Positions 16,035 to 25,412 of a DNA stretch of 64,000 bases are shown piece by piece (the first letter of the stretch is position 1; every line of letters begins with the position of its first letter). The DNA is from Clavibacter phaseoli. Its GTDB lineage: Bacteria > Actinomycetota > Actinomycetes > Actinomycetales > Microbacteriaceae. Made by a program: the position numbers and the translations under genes. Under the pieces are notes generated by a model. The model did not search any database and was not told the origin of the DNA. It saw nothing but the letters and a program-made list of their open reading frames with translations. The stretch lies in contig NZ_CP040786.1 of NCBI RefSeq assembly GCF_021922925.1, positions 2,852,001 to 2,916,000 on the forward strand, written 5' to 3'.

Positions 16035-17296
16035 TGAGTGTCCGAGTCACTTGAGCGGTCCAGGAACTGGACCGCCGCGGAGGGAAATTCGGATTCAAGA
16101 CCCATGTTTGTTAATTCGGCACGTAGCGCGAGGAGCGTCTCCGTAGATACCGAGCCACGCAGATGTCGGTTGACGATTTCGTCGAACCGCTCTTCTGCCC
16201 AGATTGGCATAATGGACGGAACTCCAAGAACTCGCTTCAGCGTTTCATCAGCACCTGCAGCTTTATTAGAATAATCGAGGAGCCTGGATTCAACTTTGTT
16301 GCCCTCATTGTACTCGAGAGCGTAAACAGCTGAGTCTGGAGTAGCGGTCACGACAAATGGGCTATGCGTCGCAACTATGAACTGCACCCCTGGAAATGCG
16401 CTTAACAGTCTCGGTAAAAGTTCCCGTTGAAGGCTTGGGTGCAAGTGATTTTCGGGCTCATCTAAAATTGCGGTGAAAGATGCGTGCCCCCTTGACCTTA
16501 GGAATATCTGCCAGGCAACGTCGACTATAGCTGATATACCGCCTGACGCATCGTCGATTACAAAGTCGCCAGTATCAGTTTCTATGATGATGTCAGGCAC
16601 TTCGACGCGTAGCTGGCGAAAGCGAAGACTGGCTGGAAGCACGGCGGCAACTACTTTTTGGAAGCCATCCCAAATAGATGCCGCATCTGCGTTGAAGGAG
16701 ACATGATCGTTACCTCTATTGCCGAAAACCGCAGCTGAGATTAGTGTTTCCTTGAGCGCCAGTTGGGAGGTGCGCCCAGTCCACTGTCCTGCCCACTGAT
16801 TTCGGCGTTCTGTCGCATATTGCTCAAAGAGCTGTTCGGAGGGAGGAAAAATGGTCGGGATGGACGGCACGGTCGTGTAGTTACCATTAGCTGGTCGATG
16901 CGAGTTGAGAAATAGTCCGGTCACGGGCTGCTGTAAAGGCATATATATGTCGTATGCTTGACGGACTTCTGCGCCGACTTCTGGAACATTTATTCGAGTT
17001 TCGACGTTGTTAACATACGTGAGCGCACCGATGTCACCCCAAACGCCGCCCTCCTGTAGCATGCGTGCTCGTCGCCGAGGGCCTAAGCTTGCCCAGGCAC
17101 TCCCCTCACTACGCCGTCCTGGAGCTGAAGAATACGACCGGCTCCAGTTAAAATGGCGAGATAGGATCCCCAGTAACGTACTTTTCCCGCTTGCATTTGC
17201 GCCCGTAAGAATTGTCAAGCGTGGATGAAACGTGACGTCAACTTCTGCAAACTGCCGCCAATCGGAGACAACTAGCCGCTTAAATGCGTCTGACAT
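16031..17296 (-). CDS. AAA/ABC-type ATPase, PtuA-like (Septu defence)
   Basis: 421 residues. A complete SMC/OLD-like ATPase core split by an insertion: Walker A GANASGKST (residues 32-40), signature-like DDASGGISAIVDVAW (248-262), Walker B FTAILDEPENHLHP (274-287) with Glu280, and the switch His311 in VATHSP. No C-terminal TOPRIM nuclease motif is visible, unlike OLD proteins, which suits a PtuA-type partner of a separate HNH nuclease. ATG 17296 is preferred: GAGGA lies seven bases upstream; a GTG at 17326 would add ten residues. It is the first gene of the three-gene unit. No reverse transcriptase is nearby, so it is not a retron. Confidence 0.85.
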   Translation of the reverse strand: MSDAFKRLVVSDWRQFAEVDVTFHPRLTILTGANASGKSTLLGILSRHFNWSRSYSSAPGRRSEGSAWASLGPRRRARMLQEGGVWGDIGALTYVNNVETRINVPEVGAEVRQAYDIYMPLQQPVTGLFLNSHRPANGNYTTVPSIPTIFPPSEQLFEQYATERRNQWAGQWTGRTSQLALKETLISAAVFGNRGNDHVSFNADAASIWDGFQKVVAAVLPASLRFRQLRVEVPDIIIETDTGDFVIDDASGGISAIVDVAWQIFLRSRGHASFTAILDEPENHLHPSLQRELLPRLLSAFPGVQFIVATHSPFVVTATPDSAVYALEYNEGNKVESRLLDYSNKAAGADETLKRVLGVPSIMPIWAEERFDEIVNRHLRGSVSTETLLALRAELTNMGLESEFPSAAVQFLDRSSDSDTQ

Positions 17297-17487
17297 ATAA
17301 ATCCTCGTGCCGATGGGTGTAGGCACGGGTTTGCCTAGCAGCCCGGAGCCAATGAAAACGCGGCATACGCACTGCGCTGGCCATCTTAGACAACGAAGTC
17401 TCAGCAGGGCGCGTTGCCAAGGGACGCAATTTCTTCAACCTTGCCGGAAAGGACGCCTGACGAACTAACCCAGTTTGGGGGGAGTGG

Positions 17488-17558
17488 AGCGAGTGACGGG
17501 AATCGAACCCGCGCTATCAGCTTGGGAAGCTGAAGTTCTACCATTGAACTACACTCGC
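17488..17558 (-). tRNA. tRNA-Gly (anticodon CCC)
   Basis: The acceptor stem GCGAGTG/CACTCGC, D arm, anticodon stem TCAGC/GCTGA with loop TTCCCAA (anticodon CCC) and T arm GCGGG/CCCGT are all present. The discriminator is U, and CCA is encoded at 17485-17487. Its 3' end faces the low-GC island. Confidence 0.95.
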
Positions 17559-17627
17559 GCGACCGGCCAGGAGCCGGGTCGAGACCACAGCCTAGCAAGA
17601 GTCCGGCCGGGCGCCACCCAGCGCCGG

Positions 17628-17633
17628 TAGGCT
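17628..17633 (+). promoter_or_regulatory. -10 hexamer of leaderless dcd
   Basis: TAGGCT ends six bases before GTG 17640 with no ribosome site; this fixes the GTG start of dcd. Confidence 0.55.
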
Positions 17634-17639
17634 CCTGCC

Positions 17640-18245
17640 GTGCTCCTCTCCGACCGTGACATCACCGCCGAGCTCGACGCCGGACGAGTGGCCCTCGATC
17701 CGTACGACCCCGGGATGCTGCAGCCCGCGAGCATCGACGTGCGCATCGACCGCTTCTTCCGGCTGTTCGACAACCACAAGTACCCCTATATCGACCCCGC
17801 CGAGGACCAGCCCGAGCTGACCCGCCTCATCGAGTCGAAGCCGGGGGAGCCGTTCATCCTGCACCCGGGCGAGTTCGTCCTCGGGTCCACGTTCGAGCTG
17901 GTCACGCTGCCCGACGACGTCGCCGCGCGCCTCGAGGGCAAGAGCTCGCTCGGCCGCCTCGGCCTCCTCACGCACTCCACCGCGGGCTTCATCGATCCCG
18001 GGTTCTCCGGCCACGTCACGCTCGAGCTGTCGAACGTCGCGACGCTGCCCATCAAGCTCTGGCCCGGGATGAAGATCGGCCAGCTCTGCTTCTTCCGCCT
18101 GTCGTCGCCCGCCGAGAAGCCCTACGGATCCGGCGAGTACGCCTCCCGCTACCAGGGCCAGCGCGGCCCGACGGCCTCCCGCTCGTACCTCAACTTCGTG
18201 CACACCGACGTGACGGTGACCGACGCGGGGCAGCCGGGGGAGTAG
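17640..18245 (+). CDS. dcd: dCTP deaminase
   Basis: 201 residues. Deaminates dCTP to dUTP for thymidylate synthesis; in mycobacteria the same enzyme also hydrolyses dUTP. The trimer-core motifs are clear: [12 protein letters not shown], the [12 protein letters not shown] block that holds the nucleotide, and the [17 protein letters not shown] block with the catalytic Glu. The C-terminal [13 protein letters not shown] tail that closes over the active site is complete. It starts with GTG 17640, leaderless. Normal GC and codon use resume here after the island. Confidence 0.96.
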   Translation: MLLSDRDITAELDAGRVALDPYDPGMLQPASIDVRIDRFFRLFDNHKYPYIDPAEDQPELTRLIESKPGEPFILHPGEFVLGSTFELVTLPDDVAARLEGKSSLGRLGLLTHSTAGFIDPGFSGHVTLELSNVATLPIKLWPGMKIGQLCFFRLSSPAEKPYGSGEYASRYQGQRGPTASRSYLNFVHTDVTVTDAGQPGE

Positions 18246-18266
18246 CCCGGCCGGCCCGCCGGTCAC

Positions 18267-19073
18267 TCACGCGGGGTGGGCCGCCGACGCTGCATCGGCC
18301 GCCACCTGCACCGCAACCACCGGCTCGCGCCCGAGCAGCATGGCCAGATCTCCGCTCGTCTCGGCGAGGAACCCGTGCCGCACGGCCGTGTGGATCGACA
18401 TCAGCATCGCGGGCTGGAACGGCTTCATCCCGGTCCCCTCGTAGGAAGCCCGCCGAGTGGCGAGATCGAGACCGTCGAGCGGCGCACCCAGCCGCTCGGC
18501 CACCTCGGCGGCCGTGATCGCCGGCCCCACCAGGTCGTACCGCCGCCCGGCGTGATCCTTCGGCGCACGGGCGACGACCGCAGCCGCCTCCGCAAGGTCC
18601 CCACGCGCGACGGCCGCGAGGGCGCCGTCCCCGAACGCCGACTCCAGCCGGGATCCGCGCCAGGTCAGCAGCGCGCCGAACAGCTCCGCGTACAGGCCGT
18701 TGCGCAGCACGGTCGATGTCACGCGGCTTCGGGCGAGGCGACGCTCGGTCCAGCGGTGCGCGAGCGCGAAGGCGAGGTGATCCCCTCCCGCCGCGACGCT
18801 CGTGTAGATCACGTGCCCCACCCCGTCGCCCTCGGCCGCCGTGATCGCGGCGTCATGCCGCGCGGTCACCACGTCGTCCTCGGCCTCGCCCGCCGAGACG
18901 AGCACCAGCGTGTCGACGCCGGCGAAGGAGATGGTCGCGGGGTCGTCGAGGTCGATCCGCCGCATCCCGTCGACGCCGGAGCGGCTGCTGCCGATCGCAT
19001 CGGCGCCCATCGCGCGGAGGTGCTGGAGGATGGCGGAGCCGAGCTGGCCCGTGGCGCCGGTGACGAGGATCAT
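18267..19073 (-). CDS. NAD(P)-binding NmrA/SDR-like protein
   Basis: 268 residues, atypical short-chain dehydrogenase. The cofactor loop [14 protein letters not shown] is at residues 2-15, and the fold runs through [14 protein letters not shown] and [10 protein letters not shown], with LRNGLYAEL later. The usual catalytic Tyr-xxx-Lys is not obvious, as in NmrA/quinone-oxidoreductase-2-like proteins that sense or reduce rather than act as classic SDRs. It is divergent from an HxlR regulator 78 bp away, which often controls such redox enzymes. AGGTGGATCC precedes the ATG. Confidence 0.85.
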   Translation of the reverse strand: MILVTGATGQLGSAILQHLRAMGADAIGSSRSGVDGMRRIDLDDPATISFAGVDTLVLVSAGEAEDDVVTARHDAAITAAEGDGVGHVIYTSVAAGGDHLAFALAHRWTERRLARSRVTSTVLRNGLYAELFGALLTWRGSRLESAFGDGALAAVARGDLAEAAAVVARAPKDHAGRRYDLVGPAITAAEVAERLGAPLDGLDLATRRASYEGTGMKPFQPAMLMSIHTAVRHGFLAETSGDLAMLLGREPVVAVQVAADAASAAHPA

Positions 19074-19151
19074 GGATCCACCTCTCGTGGTCGTATCGGT
19101 GATGTCTCCGAGCGTGCTGCGACCCCCGACCCCTCACAAGGAGGCACTCCC

Positions 19152-19565
19152 GTGTCACTCACGCACACCGCGGTGACCGCGGACCTCGAGCCCTGCGGCC
19201 GCGAGGACCACCCCGACTGCGGGATCCGCGACGTGCTCGATCGCCTCGGCGACACCTGGTCGGTGCTCGTCGTCGTCGAGCTGGCGTCGGGCGAGCGGCG
19301 GTTCCGCGAGCTGCAGCGCGCCATCGACGGGATCTCGCAGCGCATGCTGACCCTCACCCTCCGCCGCCTCGAGCGCGACGGCCTCGTCACCCGCACGGTG
19401 TTCCCGACGGTGCCCGCGCAGGTCTCCTATGCGCTCACGCCGTCGGGCAGCCGACTCACGCACCTCATCAAGGCGCTCGGCGACTGGGCGCTCGCGGAGC
19501 GCGCGGGCATCGCGGCGGCTCGCGAGGAGTACGACGCGGGGCATCCCGGGCACGGGATCCGGTAG
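19152..19565 (+). CDS. HxlR family transcriptional regulator
   Basis: 137 residues with the winged-helix HxlR fold: [22 protein letters not shown], then [31 protein letters not shown] and YALTPSG. A Cys at residue 15 and another at residue 23 lie in the N-terminal helix, where family members sense electrophiles or redox change; this is inferred. It starts with GTG 19152 behind a strong AAGGAGG. It is divergent from the NmrA-like gene and likely controls it. Confidence 0.88.
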   Translation: MSLTHTAVTADLEPCGREDHPDCGIRDVLDRLGDTWSVLVVVELASGERRFRELQRAIDGISQRMLTLTLRRLERDGLVTRTVFPTVPAQVSYALTPSGSRLTHLIKALGDWALAERAGIAAAREEYDAGHPGHGIR

Positions 19566-19609
19566 ACGAGCGGGATGCGTCCGGCGACGGCGGCCGACCG
19601 GCCGCTCGC

Positions 19610-20533
19610 TCACCTGCCGCCGAACGCCGCCCCCGCCCGGAACGCGCCCGGCGTCTCGCCCGTGCGCAGGCGGAAGGACGTGGAGAAGTTCGACGCGTCG
19701 TCGAAGCCCAGCTCGGCGGCGATGTCCGCCACCGGCTGCTGCGTGTGCACGAGGAGGCGCCGAGCTTCCAGAACGATCCGGTCGTCGATGACCGCCTTCG
19801 GCGTGGTGCCGTGCTCGGCGGCCGCGCGCACCAGCGTCTTGGTCGACCAGCCCAGGCGGCGTGCGTAGTCGGCAACCAGACGCTCCGAGCGGAAGCGCGC
19901 ATCCACCTCGGCCTGGAACGACGTGAAGACGCGGTGGCGATCCGTGCTCGGGCCCCCGGCGCTCGCGTGCTGCGCGCGATCCGCGGCATCGGGCGCCGCC
20001 GCAGCCAGGCGGAGGAGCACGGCGGACAGCGCCGCCTCGCGGGCCAACGACCGGGCGGCCGGATCCCGGATCCCCGCGTCGTCCGCGTGCAGCGCCCGCC
20101 ACGCATCCGCGGCCCCCGACTCCCGCAGCTGATCCGCGGTCCAGGCGGGGATGCTGCCTGCCGAGCCGGAGTACCCCGCAGCGGTGAGCGCCTGCTGCAC
20201 CTCGGGCGGGATGACGTGCGAGGGGAACATCGCCACCCGGCCCTCGAGGGTGGAGATGTCGCCCCAGCGGTGCACCTGCCCGGCCCGCACCCAGAGCGCT
20301 TCGCCGATGCCGAGCTCATGCGGCACGAGGTCGACCACGTGCACGGTGCTCCCGCGCTCGAGGAGGTAGACCATGTCGAAGCCCAGGCGCTGCGTGCTCG
20401 CGAACTCCCGGCGGCCGCCCCGGCGGATGATCTCGCGGAGGCCCGTCAGCTCGATCCCCGGTCCGGGTCCGGGAAGCGAGAACTGCACGCGCCTGACCGT
20501 CGGTTGTCCCATATCCACCATGATGGCAGCCAT
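19610..20533 (-). CDS. AraC family transcriptional regulator
   Basis: 307 residues. The N-terminal half is a cupin-like sensing domain (VYLLERGSTVHVVDLVPHELGIGEALWVRAGQVH); the C-terminal 100 residues carry two helix-turn-helix units (DYARRLGWSTKTLVRAAAEHGTTP and IAAELGFDDASNFSTSFRLRTGETPGAF). The start is uncertain: ATG at 20533, 20521 or 20512 are all in frame without a clear ribosome site; MGQPTVRRVQF at 20512 looks like the natural beginning. Only 42 bp separate it from the divergent MBL-like gene, which is its probable target. Confidence 0.85.
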   Translation of the reverse strand: MAAIMVDMGQPTVRRVQFSLPGPGPGIELTGLREIIRRGGRREFASTQRLGFDMVYLLERGSTVHVVDLVPHELGIGEALWVRAGQVHRWGDISTLEGRVAMFPSHVIPPEVQQALTAAGYSGSAGSIPAWTADQLRESGAADAWRALHADDAGIRDPAARSLAREAALSAVLLRLAAAAPDAADRAQHASAGGPSTDRHRVFTSFQAEVDARFRSERLVADYARRLGWSTKTLVRAAAEHGTTPKAVIDDRIVLEARRLLVHTQQPVADIAAELGFDDASNFSTSFRLRTGETPGAFRAGAAFGGR

Positions 20534-20575
20534 GACGACCGTGACGTCGCCTTACCGCGGCGGCAACATCGGGGC

Positions 20576-21403
20576 ATGACAACCACGCAGGAGACTCCCG
20601 CCAGTCTCGACTACACCATCCTCGACTCGGGCTCCTCCTCCCTCGAGAAGACCCTCACCCTCGTGACCGGCAGCACGGAGGCCGTGCTCGTCGACGCCGG
20701 CTTCACCCGCTCCGCCGGCCACCGCGCCGTAGCGGCCGTGCTCGACTCCGGCAAGGAGCTCACCACCGTCTTCATCGGCGCCGGCGACCCCGACTTCTAC
20801 TTCGGCGCGGAGGTCATCCAGGACGCGTTCCCGGAGGCCCGCTTCGTCGCCCCCGCCGCCGTGATCGAGCACATCGACCACAGCTACGAAGGCAAGCTGG
20901 AGGCCTGGGCGCACCTGGGCGCGAACCTCCCCACCCGCAAGGTCGAGCTCACGCCGTTCGACGGCGACCGCATCGCCATCGACGACGCCGTGCTCGAGGT
21001 GCGCCACGCGGAGGTCGACCCGGCCGACCGCGGCTGGTACCTCTTCGACCCGGCCAGCCGCACCATCCTCGGCGGGATCCTCGTCTTCGGCGGCCTGCAC
21101 GTCTGGACGGCCGACACCGCGGCTCCCGAGCAGCGCGCGGCCTGGTCAGCGGCCCTCGACGGGCTCGAGGCCCTCGATCCCACGCTCGTCGTGGCCGGCC
21201 ACCGCGACCCGGCGTTCCCCGCCGACGTGCGCGCGATCCGCCACACCCGCGACTACCTCGCGGCCTTCGAGGCCGCGATCGCCGCCAGCGGCACCGCGGA
21301 GGAGGCCGAGCAGAGCCTCCAGGCCCGGTACCCGGACGCCGGCCTCGGCGTGGCCGCGCACCTCGGCACCCGCGTCGCGAAGGGCGAGATGTCATGGGGC
21401 TGA
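20576..21403 (+). CDS. Metallo-beta-lactamase-fold protein with degenerate metal site
   Basis: 275 residues with an MBL-type layout: EAVLVDAGFTRSAGHRAVAAVL, then TVFIGAGDPDFYFGAEVI where active members have a THxHxDH metal motif, then WYLFDPASRTILGGILVFGG and VVAGHRDP. The His residues of the first motif are missing (GAGDPDF instead of HxHxDH), so the usual two-zinc hydrolase chemistry is unlikely. It is divergent from an AraC regulator and overlaps the next gene by 10 bp, so it may be part of a small controlled operon. It could still bind one metal or act on a substrate in a different way. Confidence 0.8.
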   Translation: MTTTQETPASLDYTILDSGSSSLEKTLTLVTGSTEAVLVDAGFTRSAGHRAVAAVLDSGKELTTVFIGAGDPDFYFGAEVIQDAFPEARFVAPAAVIEHIDHSYEGKLEAWAHLGANLPTRKVELTPFDGDRIAIDDAVLEVRHAEVDPADRGWYLFDPASRTILGGILVFGGLHVWTADTAAPEQRAAWSAALDGLEALDPTLVVAGHRDPAFPADVRAIRHTRDYLAAFEAAIAASGTAEEAEQSLQARYPDAGLGVAAHLGTRVAKGEMSWG

Positions 21404-21801
21404 CCCCGACCGACGACTCGCCGCGCGCCGTCGTGCGCCGGCAGTACCTCGCCTCCGCCGCGGGCGACCTCGAGGCCCTCCGCGCCACCCTCGCTCCCGA
21501 CGTGGAGTGGACCGAGATGGCCGGCTTCCCCCTGGCCGGCACCTACCGCACCCCCACGGGCGTCACCGCCGCGGTGATGGAGCGGCTCGGCGCCGAGTGG
21601 GTCGGCTGGGCCGCCCACGACGACACGTACGTGGTCGAGGGCGAGGACGTGGTGGTGCTCGCGCGCTACACGGCGACGCACGGCACCACGGGCAAGGCGC
21701 TCGACGCCCGGGTCGCGCACCACTTCGTCGTGCGCGGCGGCCTCATCGTGCGCTTCGAGCAGTTCGTCGACACGGCGCTCGTGCGCGACGCCGCATCCTG
21801 A
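21394..21801 (+). CDS. SnoaL/NTF2-like fold protein
   Basis: 135 residues of the NTF2-like superfamily: an N-terminal helix (PRAVVRRQYLASAAGDLEALRATL), the strand APDVEWTE, and the final sheet DARVAHHFVVRGGLIVRFEQFVDT. Such small cone-shaped proteins act as isomerases, dehydratases or binding domains. It overlaps the MBL-like gene by 10 bp, so translation is coupled and a shared pathway is likely. The reaction is unknown. Confidence 0.85.
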   Translation: MGLTPTDDSPRAVVRRQYLASAAGDLEALRATLAPDVEWTEMAGFPLAGTYRTPTGVTAAVMERLGAEWVGWAAHDDTYVVEGEDVVVLARYTATHGTTGKALDARVAHHFVVRGGLIVRFEQFVDTALVRDAAS

Positions 21802-21852
21802 CGGAGGTCCGCCTCGCGGTCGGGTCGCGCTGGTCCGGCGGCGGGCGGGAGG

Positions 21853-22344
21853 CTACGGCCCCTCGCCCACCGCCGGCCCCGAGTAGTGGTGGTCGAACAC
21901 CACGCTCGTGCGGGTCGACGCCACGGCCGGGTGCGCCGAGAGGTGCTGGAGGACGAAGTCGCGGAGGTGGTCGCTGTCGCGGACGGCGATGTGGACGATG
22001 AAGTCCTCGGATCCGCCGAGGAAGAAGAGCTGCACCACGTCGGCGAGCTCGCGCATCTCGTCGGCGAAGCGGGCCATCTCGTGGCGGGCGCCCGCGCGGA
22101 TCGCGATGCTGATGAGCGCCTGCAGGCCCACGCCCACCGCGTCCGCGTCGATCGTGGCGGTGAATCCGGTGATCACGCCGCGCTCCACGAGGCCGCGCAC
22201 CCGGGTCACGCACGTCGACGGCGCGATGCCCGCCTGCTCGGCGAGGCGGCTGTTCGGGGTGCGCGCGTCGGCCCGGAGGAGGGCGACGAGCTTCCGGTCG
22301 ATCGCGTCGAGCGGCTCGGGCGCCCGCATTTCCTTCGTCGGCAT
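21853..22344 (-). CDS. Lrp/AsnC family regulator, probable regulator of ald
   Basis: 163 residues. N-terminal helix-turn-helix LDAIDRKLVALLRADARTPNSRLAEQAGIAPSTCVTRVRGL, then a RAM/AsnC effector domain (GVGLQALISIAIRAGARHEMARFADEMRE, LGGSEDFIVHIAVRDSDHLRDFVL). The gene is divergent from alanine dehydrogenase, the layout of AldR in actinobacteria, which activates ald when alanine is present. That role is inferred from position and family. Confidence 0.9.
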   Translation of the reverse strand: MPTKEMRAPEPLDAIDRKLVALLRADARTPNSRLAEQAGIAPSTCVTRVRGLVERGVITGFTATIDADAVGVGLQALISIAIRAGARHEMARFADEMRELADVVQLFFLGGSEDFIVHIAVRDSDHLRDFVLQHLSAHPAVASTRTSVVFDHHYSGPAVGEGP

Positions 22345-22417
22345 CGGCCATTCTCGCTGTCGGGGCGAAGGATCGCGCAGGTGAGGCGATCCGCACCGAC
22401 GATCCTACGGAGTTAAC

Positions 22418-22430
22418 GCGTTTGAAACGC
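22418..22430. promoter_or_regulatory. Palindrome in the ald/Lrp divergent gap
   Basis: GCGTTT-G-AAACGC is a perfect 6+1+6 palindrome 79 bp before ald and 74 bp before the regulator gene. It is a candidate operator for the Lrp-type regulator. Confidence 0.4.
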
Positions 22431-22508
22431 ACGATGGCCACCATGAGTCTCGCCCTCCCGCATCGCTGCCGCCGGCCGCACCTCGCGGGGAGACGAGACG
22501 GAGCACGC

Positions 22509-23624
<1,116 letters not shown>

Positions 23625-23637
23625 CCCACGCGCCCGA

Positions 23638-23669
23638 GGCCGTCGCGGGATCGTGACCCCGCGACGGCC
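23638..23669. terminator. Hairpin terminator after ald
   Basis: Perfect 12-bp stem GGCCGTCGCGGG (23638-23649) with its complement (23658-23669) around an 8-base loop, 14 bp after the ald stop. Confidence 0.8.
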
Positions 23670-23701
23670 GGATCCGCCCGCATCCCTGGCAGGGTCGACG
23701 C

Positions 23702-24397
23702 ATGACCTTCCGCTACGCGCCCGAACCCGACTCCAGCGCACCCCGCGAGCGGAAGGCCGTCAACGGCGTCGGCATCGCCGCGCTCATCGTCGGCGGGCTC
23801 GCGCTCATCGGCTCGGTCATCCCGCTCGTGAACTACGTGTCCGGGTTCCTCGCGGTCGTCGGCATCGTGCTCGGGATCATCGGCCTGATCCTCAGGGACC
23901 GGCCCAAGGGCATGGCGCTCGGCGGCCTCGTCCTGAGCGCGATCGCGCTGATCCTCTCGATCGTGCTCGCGATCGTCTACACGGCGGGCATCGTCACGGC
24001 CATCACGGGCGCGGTGCGCGAGTCCGAGTCGCGGTCGTCGGCGGAGGCATCCGACGAGCCGCACGTCACCTACCAAGTTGAGGGCACGGGCGGCACGGTC
24101 ACCGCGGGCGTGCTCTGGACCACGTCCGTCGGCGGCTCCGTCGGCTCCGAGCAGGCGTCCGACCAGCCGCTCCCGTTCAGCCGCGAGGTCGTCATCCCCG
24201 ACACCGCCGCCTTCGACATGGCGGCGTTCTCCGTGAGCGCGGTCGCGAGCGTCGACCCGGCGGTCTCGGCGGACGGCGACATCACCTGCCGGATCCTCGT
24301 GGGCGACCACATCGTCACCGAGCAGCGGGCCGAGGGCGACGGCGCCACGGTCACCTGCACCGCCACGGCGGAGGACCTGCGGGACATCGCCGGGTGA
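23702..24397 (+). CDS. DUF4190-like membrane protein with extracellular domain
   Basis: 231 residues. A short cytoplasmic tail, then three hydrophobic segments at residues 21-41 (VNGVGIAALIVGGLALIGSV), 46-65 (SGFLAVVGIVLGIIGLIL) and 72-100 (ALGGLVLSAIALILSIVLAIVYTAGIV), in the manner of DUF4190. From residue 115 an extracytoplasmic beta-rich domain follows (HVTYQVEGTGGTVTAGVLWTT), similar in rhythm to MmpS-like domains. It is a paralogue of the next gene, with the same order of parts. The start codon is supported by CAGGGT six bases upstream. Confidence 0.75.
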   Translation: MTFRYAPEPDSSAPRERKAVNGVGIAALIVGGLALIGSVIPLVNYVSGFLAVVGIVLGIIGLILRDRPKGMALGGLVLSAIALILSIVLAIVYTAGIVTAITGAVRESESRSSAEASDEPHVTYQVEGTGGTVTAGVLWTTSVGGSVGSEQASDQPLPFSREVVIPDTAAFDMAAFSVSAVASVDPAVSADGDITCRILVGDHIVTEQRAEGDGATVTCTATAEDLRDIAG

Positions 24398-24455
24398 TGC
24401 GCCGGCCGATGCGTCGTCCGGGCGTCGGAACCGCGTCCCGGTCGCGAGCCCGCGC

Positions 24456-25193
24456 GTGACGGGATCGACCCCCTACGGCCCGGCGACGCCTCCGCGGGAT
24501 CCAGCGGCATCGCCCTCTCCGCCGGTCGCCCCGGTGCGGGGACGGAACGAGGCGGCGTGGACCGCCGTCGTGCTCGCGGTCCTGGCGCTCGTCGGCGCCC
24601 TGGTGCCGGTGCTGGATCTCGTCACCGGGCTCCTCGCCGTCGTGGGTGCGGTGTTCGGGATCCTCGCGCTCACCCGCAAGCGGCAGCGGAACTCCCGACC
24701 CCTGGCGATCACCGGGCTGGCGCTCAACGTCGTGGCGCTCGTGACGTGGGCGATCGCGATCACGACGATCGTCGGCCTGGTGCTCGACACGTACCCGCCG
24801 TCGCCCCCGGACACCGCGTCCAGCCCGGTGCCGACGACGCCCGGCACCCCCGAGGTCGTCTACCCGGTCACGCTCACCGTGGAGCTGAGCGGCAGCGCGC
24901 CCCAGGTGCGCACGATCTGGCTGGGCGGCCTGAACGAGGAGTACCGCGACGAGCCGGCGGATGACCTCCCCCTCACCCAGGAGCACGACGTCTACCTCAC
25001 CGACGCCGCCTACTCCGCCGGCGACTACTTCAGCGTCACCGCCGTGCTCGGCGAGACGGGCGGCACCGTCTCCTGCCGGCTCCGGGTGGCGGACCGGATC
25101 CTGGCGGAGGACACCGTGACGGGACGGGACGAGGCGGCGTCGTGCCAGGTGACGGCGTTCGACATGCTCGACTACCGGCACAGCGCGGGATAG
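24456..25193 (+). CDS. DUF4190-like membrane protein, paralogue of the preceding gene
   Basis: 245 residues starting with GTG. Pro-rich cytoplasmic tail (residues 1-27), hydrophobic segments at residues 34-72 (AWTAVVLAVLALVGALVPVLD, LLAVVGAVFGILAL) and 84-108 (ITGLALNVVALVTWAIAITTIVGLVL), then a Pro/Ser/Thr linker and a beta-rich extracellular domain (VYPVTLTVELSGSAPQVRTIWLGG). Both paralogues end with a Cys-containing segment (TCRILVGD / SCRLRVAD, then a second Cys), so the external domain may have a disulfide. Function unknown; a tandem duplication is likely. Confidence 0.72.
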   Translation: MTGSTPYGPATPPRDPAASPSPPVAPVRGRNEAAWTAVVLAVLALVGALVPVLDLVTGLLAVVGAVFGILALTRKRQRNSRPLAITGLALNVVALVTWAIAITTIVGLVLDTYPPSPPDTASSPVPTTPGTPEVVYPVTLTVELSGSAPQVRTIWLGGLNEEYRDEPADDLPLTQEHDVYLTDAAYSAGDYFSVTAVLGETGGTVSCRLRVADRILAEDTVTGRDEAASCQVTAFDMLDYRHSAG

Positions 25194-25412
25194 CCCCGGC
25201 GGCCCGACGTGGGGGCGAGGTCCCCGAACCCTCCCTCGTCGTCCGACCGGCACGTGGTGGTGAGCTGTACCCGTGCACCGTCCCCGGTGCGAGGTGCGGG
25301 GCTGACTCGTGCTCGGCTCTCGCCGGGTGCGCTGCCCTCCGCGCCACAGGTGGATCGGATTGCCCGCCGATCCGTCGGGGTGTGCCCGCTCCGGACGACT
25401 ACCGACTCGCCC
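25194..25412. other. Gene-free stretch
   Basis: 219 bp between the second DUF4190-like gene and the DIP1984 gene, both ending here. No clear hairpin of terminator strength or promoter was seen. Confidence 0.4.

Larger units (their letters stand above)
14388..17345. mobile_element. Low-GC defence island beside tRNA-Gly
   Basis: Roughly 3 kb whose GC content is near 50% by eye against about 70% on both sides, with abrupt borders. It carries three minus-strand genes: a Septu-like ATPase, an HNH nuclease and a membrane-anchored protein. The 3' end of tRNA-Gly(CCC) faces it, a common integration site. No integrase, transposase or clear flanking direct repeat was found by eye, so this is a passenger or a remnant, not a demonstrated element. 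Confidence 0.6.

Noticed and set aside
16031..17296. OLD-family nuclease instead of PtuA
   Set aside because: No TOPRIM motif follows the ATPase core, and a separate HNH nuclease is coupled to it.
17401..17598. Minus-strand open frame of 65 codons over the tRNA
   Set aside because: It runs through tRNA-Gly on the same strand and ends in low-complexity sequence; the tRNA explains it.
20576..21403. An active zinc beta-lactamase-type hydrolase
   Set aside because: The HxHxDH ligands are missing from the expected place.
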